This document shows positions 1 through 10,628 of a stretch of 64,000 nt of DNA, piece after piece. Position 1 is the first letter of the stretch. Every line of letters begins with the position of its first letter. The translations under genes and the position numbers were made by a program. The notes beneath the pieces were generated by a model, which saw only the letters and a list, made by a program, of their open reading frames with translations, did no database searches and was not told the DNA's origin. The stretch spans positions 37,638,501 through 37,702,500 of the forward strand of contig NC_084927.1 in NCBI RefSeq assembly GCF_958298935.1, given 5' to 3'. Origin of the DNA: Phragmites australis (lineage: Eukaryota > Streptophyta > Magnoliopsida > Poales > Poaceae).

Positions 1-1200
1 TATTTTTGCAGTGTGGATGCTCTGGCAAACCTTAAAATTTGGACTTTTGGGCAACCTTTTCAAATCTTTTTCTTCACGGGTTTCTCAAAACAAAACAACA
101 TAGGCATGCTGGCATCACCGCCTGAATGCAATTGTTGTGAGATAAAACGGTACAGCAAAAGTAGAAAGCTGATAAATTTTATGGGCTACAGACTAACAGA
201 GATACGTCAAATACAAGCTAGCTAGCGGAACATACTCATGAGCTCAATACTGATCACTGACTTGTTACACACTTATTGCGCTTTCATCATTATGACATTT
301 GATCTCCAGGTACTCCAAGCTCCAGGTCCGCATCCTACGATCATCGTACAAGTAATTTCCAGTGCAAACCTTGCACTCCACGGTTCTCGGTTCACACATT
401 ACGAGTTGTCAAAAGAAAAGGAAACAGTTCACACTGAACACCAAGCTACTGTCAAAAAATGAAGAGGAGGAAACGGGGTACGGATGATCCTCACATAATC
501 ACGGCGACAAATCTTTATCTGATATATTCTTGAACAAGGAATCTAAATGTGCCCTCCTATGCGAAAGTTATCTTAAGCCACGGTTGTTAGCTTTCATCAA
601 CCTTTTCCGATTTAGGAAGGATAAGCATGAGCCGAAGACAATATGAATCAGCACGGAACAAGCTTTCCAGGGAATTAAGCCCAAATGCGCATGAGGTAAA
701 AGTAACAATGCCCACCACTTTCCACACGCTTTGTACGAGGTTGTTTTAGCCATCTGTCTCTGTTGGGGTAACTTGGGATAGAAAGTCTAAACTATGACGA
801 CAGAAAAACACAGGGTCAAGGTATTATTCCCTTTGTTGAGCAGATCAGAACAAAACTTTTTAATTCTCTTACGCCTATCGGCCGACCATAAGCAACCTTT
901 ATATTTCCTGCTAAAACAGCTCCTAATATCTTCTTTCTTAGGTGATGTCTAATAAAAAAGAGAGTAAAAAATTAATATTAAGAAATAAGCTTTTAATACA
1001 TATATGCATGATACTATTTTATTAGGGTCTTCCAAGATAATTGATTATGTCACATTCATTTAGAATTGCTTAAAGAACCAATTTCTTCTTAAAAAACAAG
1101 CTTCTCTTTTCTCCTCTTTAATTTACTTGCCACATCAAATTTTACCTAGTTAGACACCTAATTAATGTCTAAAAACCCAACACTGGGAGAGACCCTATGA
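1..1200. other. Intergenic DNA, no supported gene
   Basis: No open frame here resembles a known protein and none has convincing splice signals or coding bias. The first bases contain an acceptor-like TTTTTGCAG, which could belong to the last exon of a gene starting outside the window, but the following sequence could not be tied to any family. The stretch after about 830 becomes AT-rich. Confidence 0.5.
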
Positions 1201-1442
1201 GACTATTTGTTTCCTGCTTCTGCTTTTGCCTTTTCTGAAAAACTATTTTTAGATTTTAACTGTAGCTTTTACAATAAATTTTAGCTTATCAGAAAAATTA
1301 CTCTCAACTAACTTCTCAGCTTCTAATTTATTTTCTCAGAAGAAAGCTTTTAACTTATAAAAACCACATTTCAACAATCTTATTTGTTTATACTTCTGAC
1401 ACTAAAGAAGTCACAAACAAATGTATCAAACAAACATGACCT
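1201..1442. mobile_element. Degenerate Tourist-like MITE
   Basis: The left end has CTATTTGTTTCCTGCTTCTG and the right end is an imperfect inverted match (CAAACAAACATGACC). The interior is AT-rich with repeated agctt/aagct motifs and no coding potential. It resembles the better preserved elements at 2436-2710 and 59692-59970, so it is called an older member of the same family. No clear target duplication survives. Confidence 0.35.
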
Positions 1443-2435
1443 AAGACCCCAAGGCCCTGTTTAGAGAGTTTAAAGCAGCTTCTGCTACTTGGAGCAGCCC
1501 CAGAAGCCATAAGACTAGCTCCAATAGCTTCCCTTCAGGGGTGATATTCCCGTCGTGAAGGGATTTTCGTTTCCTTCAGCGCTTCAACGGTTTTCCTTCA
1601 TAGTTCCTTTCATGACGGGATTTCCAGAGTAATTCTTTTCAGGACGGGATTCTCTCTCCTTTTCCTTCGAGATTCTACTTAAAGAGAAATTGTTGGAGAT
1701 GAGAGAAAATAAAAAGAATGGAAACAAGGTAGAGAATCGAAAAAGAAATAAAATGAAAAAAATATAATTGGAGATGATCTAAGCTCCCCAACAGACCAAT
1801 TTTTTCCAAAATTGGTCATCTCCATAAGCAAGTTTTGCGAGCTTTTGCGGACTCAGATTATCAAAGTCGCCACAAATTTAGTGAGAAATTACCCACTACT
1901 GCCACCGATATATATACCGGTTCCTCCCCACCCCATCGATCCAGGGACTCGATCCCTCCAAGTCGCCGTGCTCTCTCCCCTCCAGGCGCTCCACCCTCCC
2001 CTCGGGTTGAAGTTCGGCGTTGCCCCTGAGCTCGACAACCGGCGCCGCCCCTGAGCTCGGCTACCGGCGCGACCCGTGAGATCGAAGTCAGGCGTCGCCC
2101 GCCCCATCTCCAGATCTCATCGCCCTCCTGACGACCAGTGCCGCCATGCCCCCGTCCCTCGACGGCCGGCCTGCCTCGACGACCAGCGCCGCCCACCACG
2201 CCCCTTCCCTCAATTGTCGGACCTGCCTCTACGACCAGCGAAGCTGCGGGTGTGACGCAGCACGGGCAGCCAGATCTCGCCGGAGAACCGGTTAGGGGCG
2301 ACGAGGATGATATTTTAAAGAGGAAGTTGTAACCCTCAACCCGTATAATCACTCGCTTTTGCTATCCTCACGTGGAATTTTTCAGTCTGGTTTGCTACAT
2401 CGAGTTGTGTTCTTGTTCTAGTATATTGCAAGTTA
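1443..2435. other. Non-coding stretch with TATA-like site and GC-rich block
   Basis: About 1500-1760 is a low-complexity stretch repeating 'gacgggatt' and 'ccttc' motifs. A TATA-like 'gatatatatacc' sits near 1907-1918 and is followed by a strongly GC-rich block to about 2320. Short frames in that block overlap on both strands and none looks like a known protein. It could be a captured gene fragment or an unrecognised non-coding transcript. Confidence 0.35.
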
Positions 2436-2710
2436 AGGCCTGTTTGTTTCAGCTGGAGATTCTGAAAAGCAGCTTATAAAAGCTGAATTGTGAAAAGCTG
2501 GATTGTAAAATGCTGGATTATGAAAAGCTTTTAGATTGTAGATTCTAAAAACCTTTTATGGATAGTTTAGTAAAATGAACTTTCACAATTTATCAAAAGC
2601 TACAGTTAAAAAGCATATTTTAAAAAGCTATAACCAAAAGCTGTCTGTTTGTTTCAGTTTCGAATTGTAAAAGCTGAAAGTCACAATCCAAAGCTGAAAC
2701 AAACAGGCCC
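2436..2710. mobile_element. Tourist-like MITE with TTA target duplication
   Basis: The element has near-perfect terminal inverted repeats (GGCCTGTTTGTTTCAGCT at the left, AGCTGAAACAAACAGGCC at the right). It is flanked by TTA at 2433-2435 and 2711-2713, the three-base duplication expected of PIF/Harbinger-type elements. It is about 275 bp, AT-rich inside and encodes nothing. The interior is full of 'aaaagctg' motifs in both orientations, so a transcript would fold back on itself. Confidence 0.7.
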
Positions 2711-3924
2711 TTAATATTTAGGTGCTCACAGAGTCGACCTAACAAAGATTTGGTTCTTGAGATTTTTATTTCTTCGTACATAGTCAGAACCATGTTTCGG
2801 TTAGGAACTCTGGTTCTTCTTCACGCAAGATTTGTTCACAGTCATTGTGTGTGTGATCTCTGAATGGAATTCCCCCCTTATAGTATGCAGATCTTAGCGA
2901 AATTTCTTGTCTAATCGTGCTCGTGCATGTGATTGTAATTGCCAAGGACCCTGCTATGCGTGTGTTATATAAATGTTCAGATTTTCAGCTATTTCTGAAT
3001 GGTTCAGAGTTCAAAAAAATTAAGAATTTTCAGAGAAACAAGCTAACTTACTTCTGTGAGGGTTGTTAATTCATAATCTTCTGAAGGATGCTAATTTCTT
3101 CTGCAAGGCTTGTTTGAAACAGAATGAAGAATGAACAGGATAGTCATTTCATCATTTGATTTGTTGACTCCTGGTGGACAAGGATGCTTTGTCAGAATTG
3201 TTCTTTGATGCTAGCAATAAGTTTTGATGATCAATGGCCGTGTGACGATTCACTGCTAGGCCCGAATTAGTCTAATAGTGAATATGGAAATCTCCATTCA
3301 AAAATGTCAAAAATTAACAAAAGCAGTTGTGTCCAAGTGTATGCTTGGTGAAGGCATGACAGTATTAACCAAACTGTACGCATAATTAAGTCTTCATTAT
3401 CTCTAAGGGTATTTCAGATATTTCACCCAAACAGGTTTAGCTCAGCCTTCTCACTAGGTATCCAAAAGCTAGGTTGCCAAACATGCTAGCTTCTCATATC
3501 AGCAGCTTCTGGAAAAGCTGGAGTTCCCCTAAACAGGACCCAAGTCTCCAAACGGCCCTCTTGGCCCCAAGACCTTGGCTTGTTATAGAGTCCCGCTCCT
3601 GTGTCGTAGGACTTGTAGCTCGGCATGGTGGTCTCTATATCTTTGAGAGGTGTACCACAGTTTTTATTTTTCCAAGTCAGCTTAAGTTCTTATGCTTTGC
3701 TCATGATTTTTTCTGGACCGGATACTTCGCTGATATGCCCATAACATTCATTTCCCAACTTTTTCCTACTTACCGTGGACGCAACGAACCGAACACAGGT
3801 CGTGGCACATCAGAACCTACATCACTTACAGGTAAGATATCTCCTTGTGCACCTAACTAATCGTCTGGTCAGTCCGGGTGTGCCTGCACGACGCAATGCT
3901 GCAAATAGTATTTTCACTTGGTGG
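2711..3924. other. Intergenic DNA, no supported gene
   Basis: Mixed sequence without recognisable coding exons. Near 3505-3550 'cagcagcttctggaaaagctg' and 'cctaaacaggaccc' resemble in inverted form the sequence at about 1454-1510, so the interval between may be an old terminal-inverted-repeat element. Confidence 0.4.
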
Positions 3925-4031
3925 CATCCAGTGCAATAACCCGGCCGTTGACACGGCATTGTTTTTGAATGGCTCTTTTTCTTAACATATTGACACGCGT
4001 GTTCGAGAAAAAGACATCCAGTGCAATAACC
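3925..4031 (+). mobile_element. 5'-truncated LINE tail with 17-bp target duplication
   Basis: A perfect 17-bp direct repeat (catccagtgcaataacc) lies at 3925-3941 and 4015-4031. The 73 bp between end in 'gtgttcgagaaaaaga', the same 3' end as the copy at 5488-5591. A short segment with an A-rich 3' end inside a long target duplication is the mark of target-primed reverse transcription, so this is a severely 5'-truncated L1-type insertion, or an element mobilised by L1 machinery. Confidence 0.65.
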
Positions 4032-4849
4032 AATGAAGTGGTAAGTGGGAACAAGCAACTGCAACTGCAAGCACAAACCACGGCTGATTGCGGCAACCAG
4101 GAGCCGGCCAAGAAGATTACCTCGAGCCGTTTGGTAGTGGCGCTACAGTTGCCACCATGCGTGCTTCGCTTTAGCGCCACGCATCCGAAACCGGTGGGAG
4201 CGAAACTTGGGCGTCGGAACCTCCCTCCCCCTTCGTCAGTTCGCCCATCGACTTTGACCTGACCTCAAGGAAAACTTGAGCTGCACACAACACATGGATA
4301 ATGAGGACGAACAGGTCATAGGAAGTATAAGCCTGAAATTACGGATTCCTTGATGCAGACCGACCCTTTTCAATTGAACTGATGTTGACAGGAGGGGAAA
4401 GGTACGCCTCAAGTTTGAAATGTGCAACCTTGAACTAATGCAACCTGACAAGTAACTGAAGTTCCAGAGTACACAATACAACGAGCAAAAACAGAATTCA
4501 GTTACTGAAAGCATTTTGCTTGTAACATTGCGTAGCACTTGGGGAAAGACAAGTATGTGTAACAAACTAACAATGTAACATTCCGTGAAGAAAAAATGGA
4601 AGTCAAGCGTATGAATTAACAGGTGCAGATCATTAGATACAAAAATGCTTCAGCAGCAAAAAAGAATAGATAATGAAATTGCTGTTAGCCACCCATATGA
4701 TTTCTTTTTATAGTTGACCGTTGTTTCACGGTGGTGGAAGTCACAACCATATATGATTTGTTATGCATGACTGCATTATAAGGATCTCATGAGGGCATGT
4801 CTGCAACTGTAACATACTAACAATATGACTGGTATTGATGCAAGAGTAT

Positions 4850-4903
4850 CTGGTGTTATGTAAATGATATGACCATCTGGTGTTATGTAAATGATATGAC
4901 CAT
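4850..4903. repeat. Two tandem copies of a 27-bp unit
   Basis: The unit 'ctggtgttatgtaaatgata' plus 'tgaccat' occurs twice in perfect tandem (4850-4876 and 4877-4903). The rest of 4032-5477 shows no supported gene. Confidence 0.8.
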
Positions 4904-5477
4904 TTCAACAATCTCATTACAATGTCCACCTCGTGCTCACCAGATCAAAGTCGGCAGATTACGAGGAGGTTCAGCAAGGTTATCCATTAAGCTTTCTTTC
5001 CGTACACTGCATCACACGGGCAGCAAATCAGCTAAACATCACAATCAACACAGCTAATGTTTTATTTGTTTTTTCAATTTAATATAGCATACTAAGAACG
5101 TTCTTATCATCTTGCATGTGCTCAAACCAATCCAGGTGATGGCCCACGATATAATTTTTTTATAGAAATCTGTTGTGCTAAGAAAGAAAGCAGTTTTCCT
5201 ATCTCTAAGCTGGTTTAGAATCCCAGCAAGGTGGCAAATTGCTGGCAGCCTGGCAGATTGGTCAGGTCAGCTTTGAAGACCAGAATTGCAAGTTCAGACT
5301 TCAATGTTGTGGGGCATAAGTGGACTCATATCCTTTCCGAAAAAATGTCCTGTCGACCCATATTGGGGACAAAAAGAACTAGCTTCCCACAAAATACGGG
5401 TGCAAAAAGGACTGAATTCCATTAAGTGGGACACACATGGGTCCATGCTGGTCCACATTGACATAAGAATATAAGAT

Positions 5478-5601
5478 GATAAAACTTTGTAGTACTTGTT
5501 AAAGTTTTCGAGTCTGATCTCCCTTATAAACTAGGTCACTTTCTTCTTAATGAAATGACACGTAGCTCTCCTGCGTGTTCGAGAAAAAAAAGATAAAACT
5601 T
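5478..5601 (+). mobile_element. 5'-truncated LINE tail with 10-bp target duplication
   Basis: The direct repeat gataaaactt lies at 5478-5487 and 5592-5601. The 104 bp between end in 'gtgttcgagaaaaaaaa' and share 'cttaatgaaatgacacgtag' with the tails of grass L1-type elements. It is the same family as the insertion at 3942-4014, which lacks an internal piece of this tail. The sequence from 5602 to 6046 is A-rich, without a supported gene. Confidence 0.6.
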
Positions 5602-6046
5602 GATAAGAACAAGCTTAGCTTCATCGACCAAAAAAGAAACGAGTGAACAAAAAAAAAGAAATATTATTTTTTAAAGAAAGAAATAGAAAGGAAGATACAT
5701 GCACGTTGCAACTGAATTCAGGAGACCTGAGATTAATGATACTAAAATTTTCACCTCATGTAGTGTCAAATCATGAAACCTTAGATTTTCAACAAATCAA
5801 AAAAAAGAAAAATCCTTGCCAACATCTTAATCTCATCATCCCATTTATTCCAAATATAAGATTGCTAAAAATAGTCAAGAGAAGACTATACACTATGCGA
5901 TGCTAACCAAAAGGAATGAAGCTAACTATGTATACTACCTCCAGATGTTGCATCGAGCAATTCAGATCTACCACGTGCATATGTGATGTGCATTGCTGGG
6001 TGGAACTTCTGATGCCAGAAGTGAAAGTTTCAATATGAACTATGGA

Positions 6047-8039
6047 TTATGATGAACAGCTTGCACCAACAAGCTTTTCTTGTAGCCTTTCCACACGTGC
6101 CTGAGCAATGGAATGTGACAGAATGCATAAGCTATTGAGCTGACAGAGCTAAATTAGGTAACTGCAACTGGAATAGGAAACCAAAAGGTTTGCAATTCAA
6201 ATATCTGATGCTAACCTTGAAAGACTTGAACCGGCAAATAGGTTCAAGATCCAAGGCATCTGCATAAGCATCTTCCGCAACACAATATTCACCCATTGCA
6301 AGAAACGCACCCCCTCGCAATAAGTGAGCCTGCATAGGCCATAGCCATGGTGAATAAGAGCTGAACAGACCATGAAATAATAATAATAAAAACAGCAGGC
6401 AGTTCGGAAGGAAGTAATGTCTGACAAATTATCTCGTAAATGAGGAATGAAACTCTATGCCTACGGATACAGTGAAGATTTCTGTTCGTCAAGGCTTCAA
6501 ATGGAAATGCTATTGACTTATAATCAATACCATGAAAACGGCCTTTTTATTAATGTACACTGTTCCGAGAAGTTCCTCCATTCCATACAAGTGCTTGTCA
6601 TTTCAGATTACATATGATAGACAAGTTACAGATAAATTTGCATAAACTAGCTGTGGTCACCTATCACCCAAGGCCACTTACGCCCTCTGAACTGAGAAAA
6701 TTAAGCATTGCACTACAAGTAATGCACCTAAAATTTCCTGCCATCATTGTAAACTTAGGAAGTCATGAATGAGGGTACTATTTGGTTTTGTTGACTTTTA
6801 CAAGTACCAACCCTTCCTCACTTCACCCCTCACGAAGTTACTAGGTACTATGCACTCCTAGGTACTTCCAAAAGTTATCAGCAAAAATTGGCAAATTGGA
6901 ACCATCCAATTCATAACTGAGACGCCGAAAAATATAGATAGAGATCATCAATCGGCAATGATCAAGCTTCTCCCAAGGACAACATAACATGAACAGAAAG
7001 ACATGAATATGAAATTACAAGCAAAGTCATACCTGAGGAAATTTGGTGGTTAAAAAAAACAAATACCTGAGGAAATTCGGGAGCTATTCTTATTGCTTCC
7101 TCAGCGTCCTCAAGCGCGCCAGAGATATCCCCTAGTGTCAATCTCGCCTTCGACCTGCATAATTGCCACAAAATGACACATGCTAAACTTACAGGAAGTA
7201 CACAATTACACTTACAAGCACTATTTCTCACACCAAACTTAAAACAATAGAACATAACCTGCTGCTGTACAGCGAAGCGAGCGTAGCTCGGCTGGCTTGG
7301 CCTCCCATCATGAGCCAGCCCGCCCGGGATGGATCCGTGGTGTCGCACTCTATTATAAGACCTCAAAAAAGAACCAGGAAAGGGTACCGGTGTTAAAAAA
7401 AACTGCTGCTGTACACCAAACGCAGACCACCACAAGCATTGAGACAAATTGCCTACAAAACACACAAGTATAACCAAGTTACAGTGAGACCCCAAAAAAA
7501 AAGTTAATACAATGAGATTATCAAAAACACCAAGCAACAACGCAAGCAAAGCACACTTGTCAGAATGGCGCCTTCTTACAGACCTCAGTTAAGAGAGCTT
7601 CCGTTTCGGCCGCATTTCCCTTCTCGAGGGCAGCCTCCGCCTTCTCCCTCGCGGCGAGACCCGCGGCCGCGTCGAACTCCGCGGCTCCGAGGAGATGCTC
7701 CAGGAGCTGCGCGCCGCGCGCCGCCGTGCCCACGTGTCCGAACAACGCGGCGCCCCTCCCGACGACGGAGGGCCCCGCGCCGCAGCGGCCAAGGCACCCG
7801 CAAGAGGCCACGTCTACGCGCGGCGGCGCGAGGCCCGCGGGCGCAGCCAGGACGCCATGGCGCGCGCATGTGCGGTTCGTGCAGACACGCACCTCCACCG
7901 CCCCCGAAGCGCGAGTTGGAGAAGGCCTCCGTCGTTGAGGCGGTGACCGTGGGGGAACGGAGACTATGGAGCAGGAGCGATAGGTAGTGGTAAGAGCCAC
8001 CGCCACCGCCATCGCCCTCGCCGTGCGGCCTCTGGTCAC
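6047..8039 (-). CDS. Thioredoxin-fold [2Fe-2S] plus TPR protein (one exon hit by a SINE)
   Basis: Ancestral exon model on the minus strand: 7584-8039, 7403-7452, 7067-7154, 6216-6329, 6047-6139 (266 aa; all phases agree). The start may instead be the second Met at 8012. The Ala/Thr/Arg/Ser-rich N-terminus looks like a plastid transit peptide. Residues about 49-110 match the thioredoxin-like ferredoxin fold, with Cys in VCTNRTCARHG and CGCLGRCG as likely cluster ligands. The rest forms TPR helices (LTLGDISGALEDAEEAIRI, AMGEYCVAEDAYADALDLEP). The exon at 7403-7452 encodes AICLNACGGLRLVYSSR; a SINE now lies between it and its donor, so the intact splice pattern is probably lost unless a nearby donor is used. 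Substrate and partner are unknown. The gene shares its upstream region with COQ4. Confidence 0.7.
7259..7415 (+). mobile_element. tRNA-derived SINE with 13-bp target duplication
   Basis: A perfect 13-bp direct repeat (ctgctgctgtaca) lies at 7259-7271 and 7403-7415. The insert between begins with 'gcgaagcgagcgtagctcgg', which contains a pol III A-box-like TAGCTCGGCTGG. A B-box-like 'gggatggatccgtgg' lies about 45 bp further, and the insert ends in a run of eight A before the second repeat. This is the layout of grass tRNA-related SINEs. It is inserted antisense to the TPR gene, exactly at an exon end. Confidence 0.75.
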
Positions 8040-8746
8040 TGGGTGATAGGCTGATGAGGCGGGGAGCTCTTCGGAAATAGTTTTTTCTTCAGGGCCCCTT
8101 TTGTAATTTTTGACATTTTTTCATAAACACCCTTGCATTCCGGCTTGAGTCAGGTTCAGCGGCGAGAGGCCCGTTCCCCTCGACGGTCGCCTTCGTCTCG
8201 TTCTCGCCGTAGCCGTGAGAGCGCCACCGTGTTCTCCACTCCGGCAGACCGTCAGGAGTAAGTATTCTAGCCACCTCGGGAGGTCTTGCCGTATCCCGCG
8301 CGGTCGAGGGGTGGTGTCCCCGCGTGTCCCCGTCGTTCCGCCTCTAGCCCTAGGCCCTGGGTGGTTGATTTGGTGGATTTGTGCCTAGATTGCATTAGGG
8401 TTACGAGCTCGATGTTACCATTGTTGCTTCCAGGCTGTTGATGGAAGCTCTCTCGTTGCCTGCCGGTGTCAGGGGTGGTACGCTCTGTCTGTTCGATGAA
8501 ATGCCTATTAGTGGCATTTGGCTCATACTGCTCATGGACCCGTGCTCTTTGCCGGTATGGCAGCCGGCATTTCATTTGCACGCAGCCTGGTCGTTGATCT
8601 TACAAGTAGAAATTGCATCGCAGCATGTCGCGTGTGTAGTGTTCAGTTGTATGTTGCTGCTACTTGCTATTATGATTTATTCAGAAACTAGAAAATGGCA
8701 TGAGGCTGTAGTATTCTGACTGCTGCTTCTCGGTGTTTGTAGAGCC
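8040..8746. promoter_or_regulatory. Divergent promoter region and 5' UTR intron of COQ4
   Basis: Only about 0.7 kb separates the start codons of the TPR gene (minus) and COQ4 (plus), so the two share a divergent promoter. On the COQ4 side a donor (gga|gtaagt, after 8257) and an acceptor (tttgtag, ending at 8742) define a likely 5' UTR intron just upstream of the COQ4 ATG. No clear TATA box was seen for either gene. Confidence 0.55.
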
Positions 8747-9951
8747 ATGCTGGGGGCCCGTGTGCATCTGAAGGGGTGGCAGCAGGCAGCTGTTGCACTT
8801 GGTTCTGCATTTGGGGCCTTGCTTGACCCAAGAAGAGCTGATCTGATAGCTGCTCTTGGAGAGACTACTGGGAAGCCAGCATTTGAGCGTGTGCTGCAGC
8901 GAATGAAGAACAGTGCAGAAGGCAAGGTAAACCAATACTGCCCCCTCTATTGTCAGAAAGTTGTCCTCCACCATCTATGGCTCAGAATTCCTTATAGCTT
9001 TTGGTAATAGCAGATTTTGTAAATCATATACCCAATTAGTGAAACATATTTGTTTTCTCCATGTGGAAAATGTGAACTGCCAATATGATGGTACTCTGAT
9101 ACTAGAATGCTTGTGAATTGTTGCTTTTCCCTTTTACCTGTATGTTTTAGCAAGCTGATGCAATCATGGATAGATCAGATTAGGTTATTGGCTTGTGATT
9201 AAGCATATTGTAGCCAATTGCTTCCTTCTATTGCTATATTCTGCATTGAATTCGATTTCCAAAATACTATTCCTTGTTGGGTTGGACTCTAACTTACCAA
9301 TTTTCTGTGCAACGTAGATTTGTCGTTGTGATATTCTGATGCAATACGCAAGTAAAAGCAACTCATGCCAACTGAATATGCAATTACCTACTTGTGTCAT
9401 GAATTTCTTCCCCCATCCATGTTAATGATATAGCCTTATTCCTCCAGGAAGTTCTTTTGGAGCGTCCTCGTGTTATATCCTCGCAGGTTTCTCATGCCTG
9501 GGACATGCCTCAGAACACGTTTGGTGCTGCATATGCTCAGTTCATGGGATCAAGGAACTTCTCACCAGATGATCGCCCACCTGTCCGTTTCATGGACACT
9601 GATGAGCTTGCATACGTTGCAACACGTGCCCGCGAGGTGCATGACTTTTGGCACGTGTTGTTCGGCCTTCCAACAAACCTGATTGGAGAGACTGCCCTCA
9701 AGGTGATCGAATTTGAACAGATGTTCCTCCCAATGTGCATGCTATCAGTTGTCGGGGGCTCTGCGAGGTTCAGTGGGAAACAAAGGACTTTGTTTTTCCA
9801 GCATTACTTCCCATGGGCAACAAAAGCAGGCCTCAAGTGTACAGATCTGATGTCTGTTTACTATGAAAAGCACTTCAATGAAGACTTGGAGGAAGTAAGG
9901 AGAAACTGGGGAATTCTACCATGCCCTGATCCCAGGAAGAGCAGTGTATAG
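8747..9951 (+). CDS. COQ4: Ubiquinone biosynthesis protein COQ4
   Basis: Two coding exons, 8747-8926 and 9448-9951, join in phase 0 to give 227 aa, the usual size of the family. COQ4 is a mitochondrial, matrix-side protein of the coenzyme Q synthome that binds zinc and is needed for ring modification and complex assembly. The diagnostic motif HDxxHx11E is present at about residues 125-141 (HDFWH followed by eleven residues and E). [18 protein letters not shown] at the start and [15 protein letters not shown] sequence ([11 protein letters not shown]) near the end are conserved in plant COQ4. The start at 8747 follows the acceptor of a 5' UTR intron and matches the usual plant N-terminus. No frame damage is seen. 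Confidence 0.93.
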
Positions 9952-10628
9952 ACGAGTATGTTCTGCATGAAATGGCTGTATTCAGTTTCCATCTTTGGAT
10001 ATATTAGTTGCTATCTTCTCTTGGAATAATATAATGAGGAGCTATGTTATTGATACCTTTGCAAGTTTAGAGTGTGTTTTGGTTAGAATGTTACAGGACG
10101 TGCAATGTTTATATTTCCAATGATCTATGAGATGTTTACTTGAATGATCTATGAGATGTTTACTTGAATGTCACTAGAAATGTGAACTTCTAGTCAAGTG
10201 CAAGTGCATATGGGCGTGAACATAAAACGAACGGAGTTCAACATAGAGAGTTGCTCTGCTTCCTCTCAGCTTTGCAGAATCGGGGACAAACTTAAAACTT
10301 CGTGTGCACGATAGAAAAAAAAGTGGAGGAAGGTATCATATTCCTAAAATCTCTTGGTAGTTTCAGAAAAGAACCACTCTGCTATCTTTAATGAACTTTT
10401 GATTATCTGGCAAGCGTGGCATTGCCAAAAAAAAAAAAAAAAAACGCCGTACAACTTTCTCATGTTGGTTCATCAAATTTATACAAAACTCCTCTTGCCC
10501 GAGGACATGGCTTCCCTCAAAAAAGAATCACGCTATTGTACATATGTAACACGCCAAAAGAACACAATAATTACAGGGCTCAAAACTTACAACACAAGGT
10601 AGTGTGGACTAACCCAATACGGTATAAA
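9952..10628. other. COQ4-VPS41 convergent intergenic DNA with 24-bp tandem repeat
   Basis: This gap lies between two converging genes and should hold both 3' UTRs. A 24-bp unit (tgatctatgagatgtttact plus tgaa) is repeated twice in perfect tandem at 10121-10168. An A-run lies near 10426-10444. No gene is visible. Confidence 0.7.

Noticed and set aside
7565..7987. Plus-strand frame of 140 residues opposite the TPR gene
   Set aside because: Arg/Pro-rich mirror of a GC-rich coding exon on the other strand; no domain.
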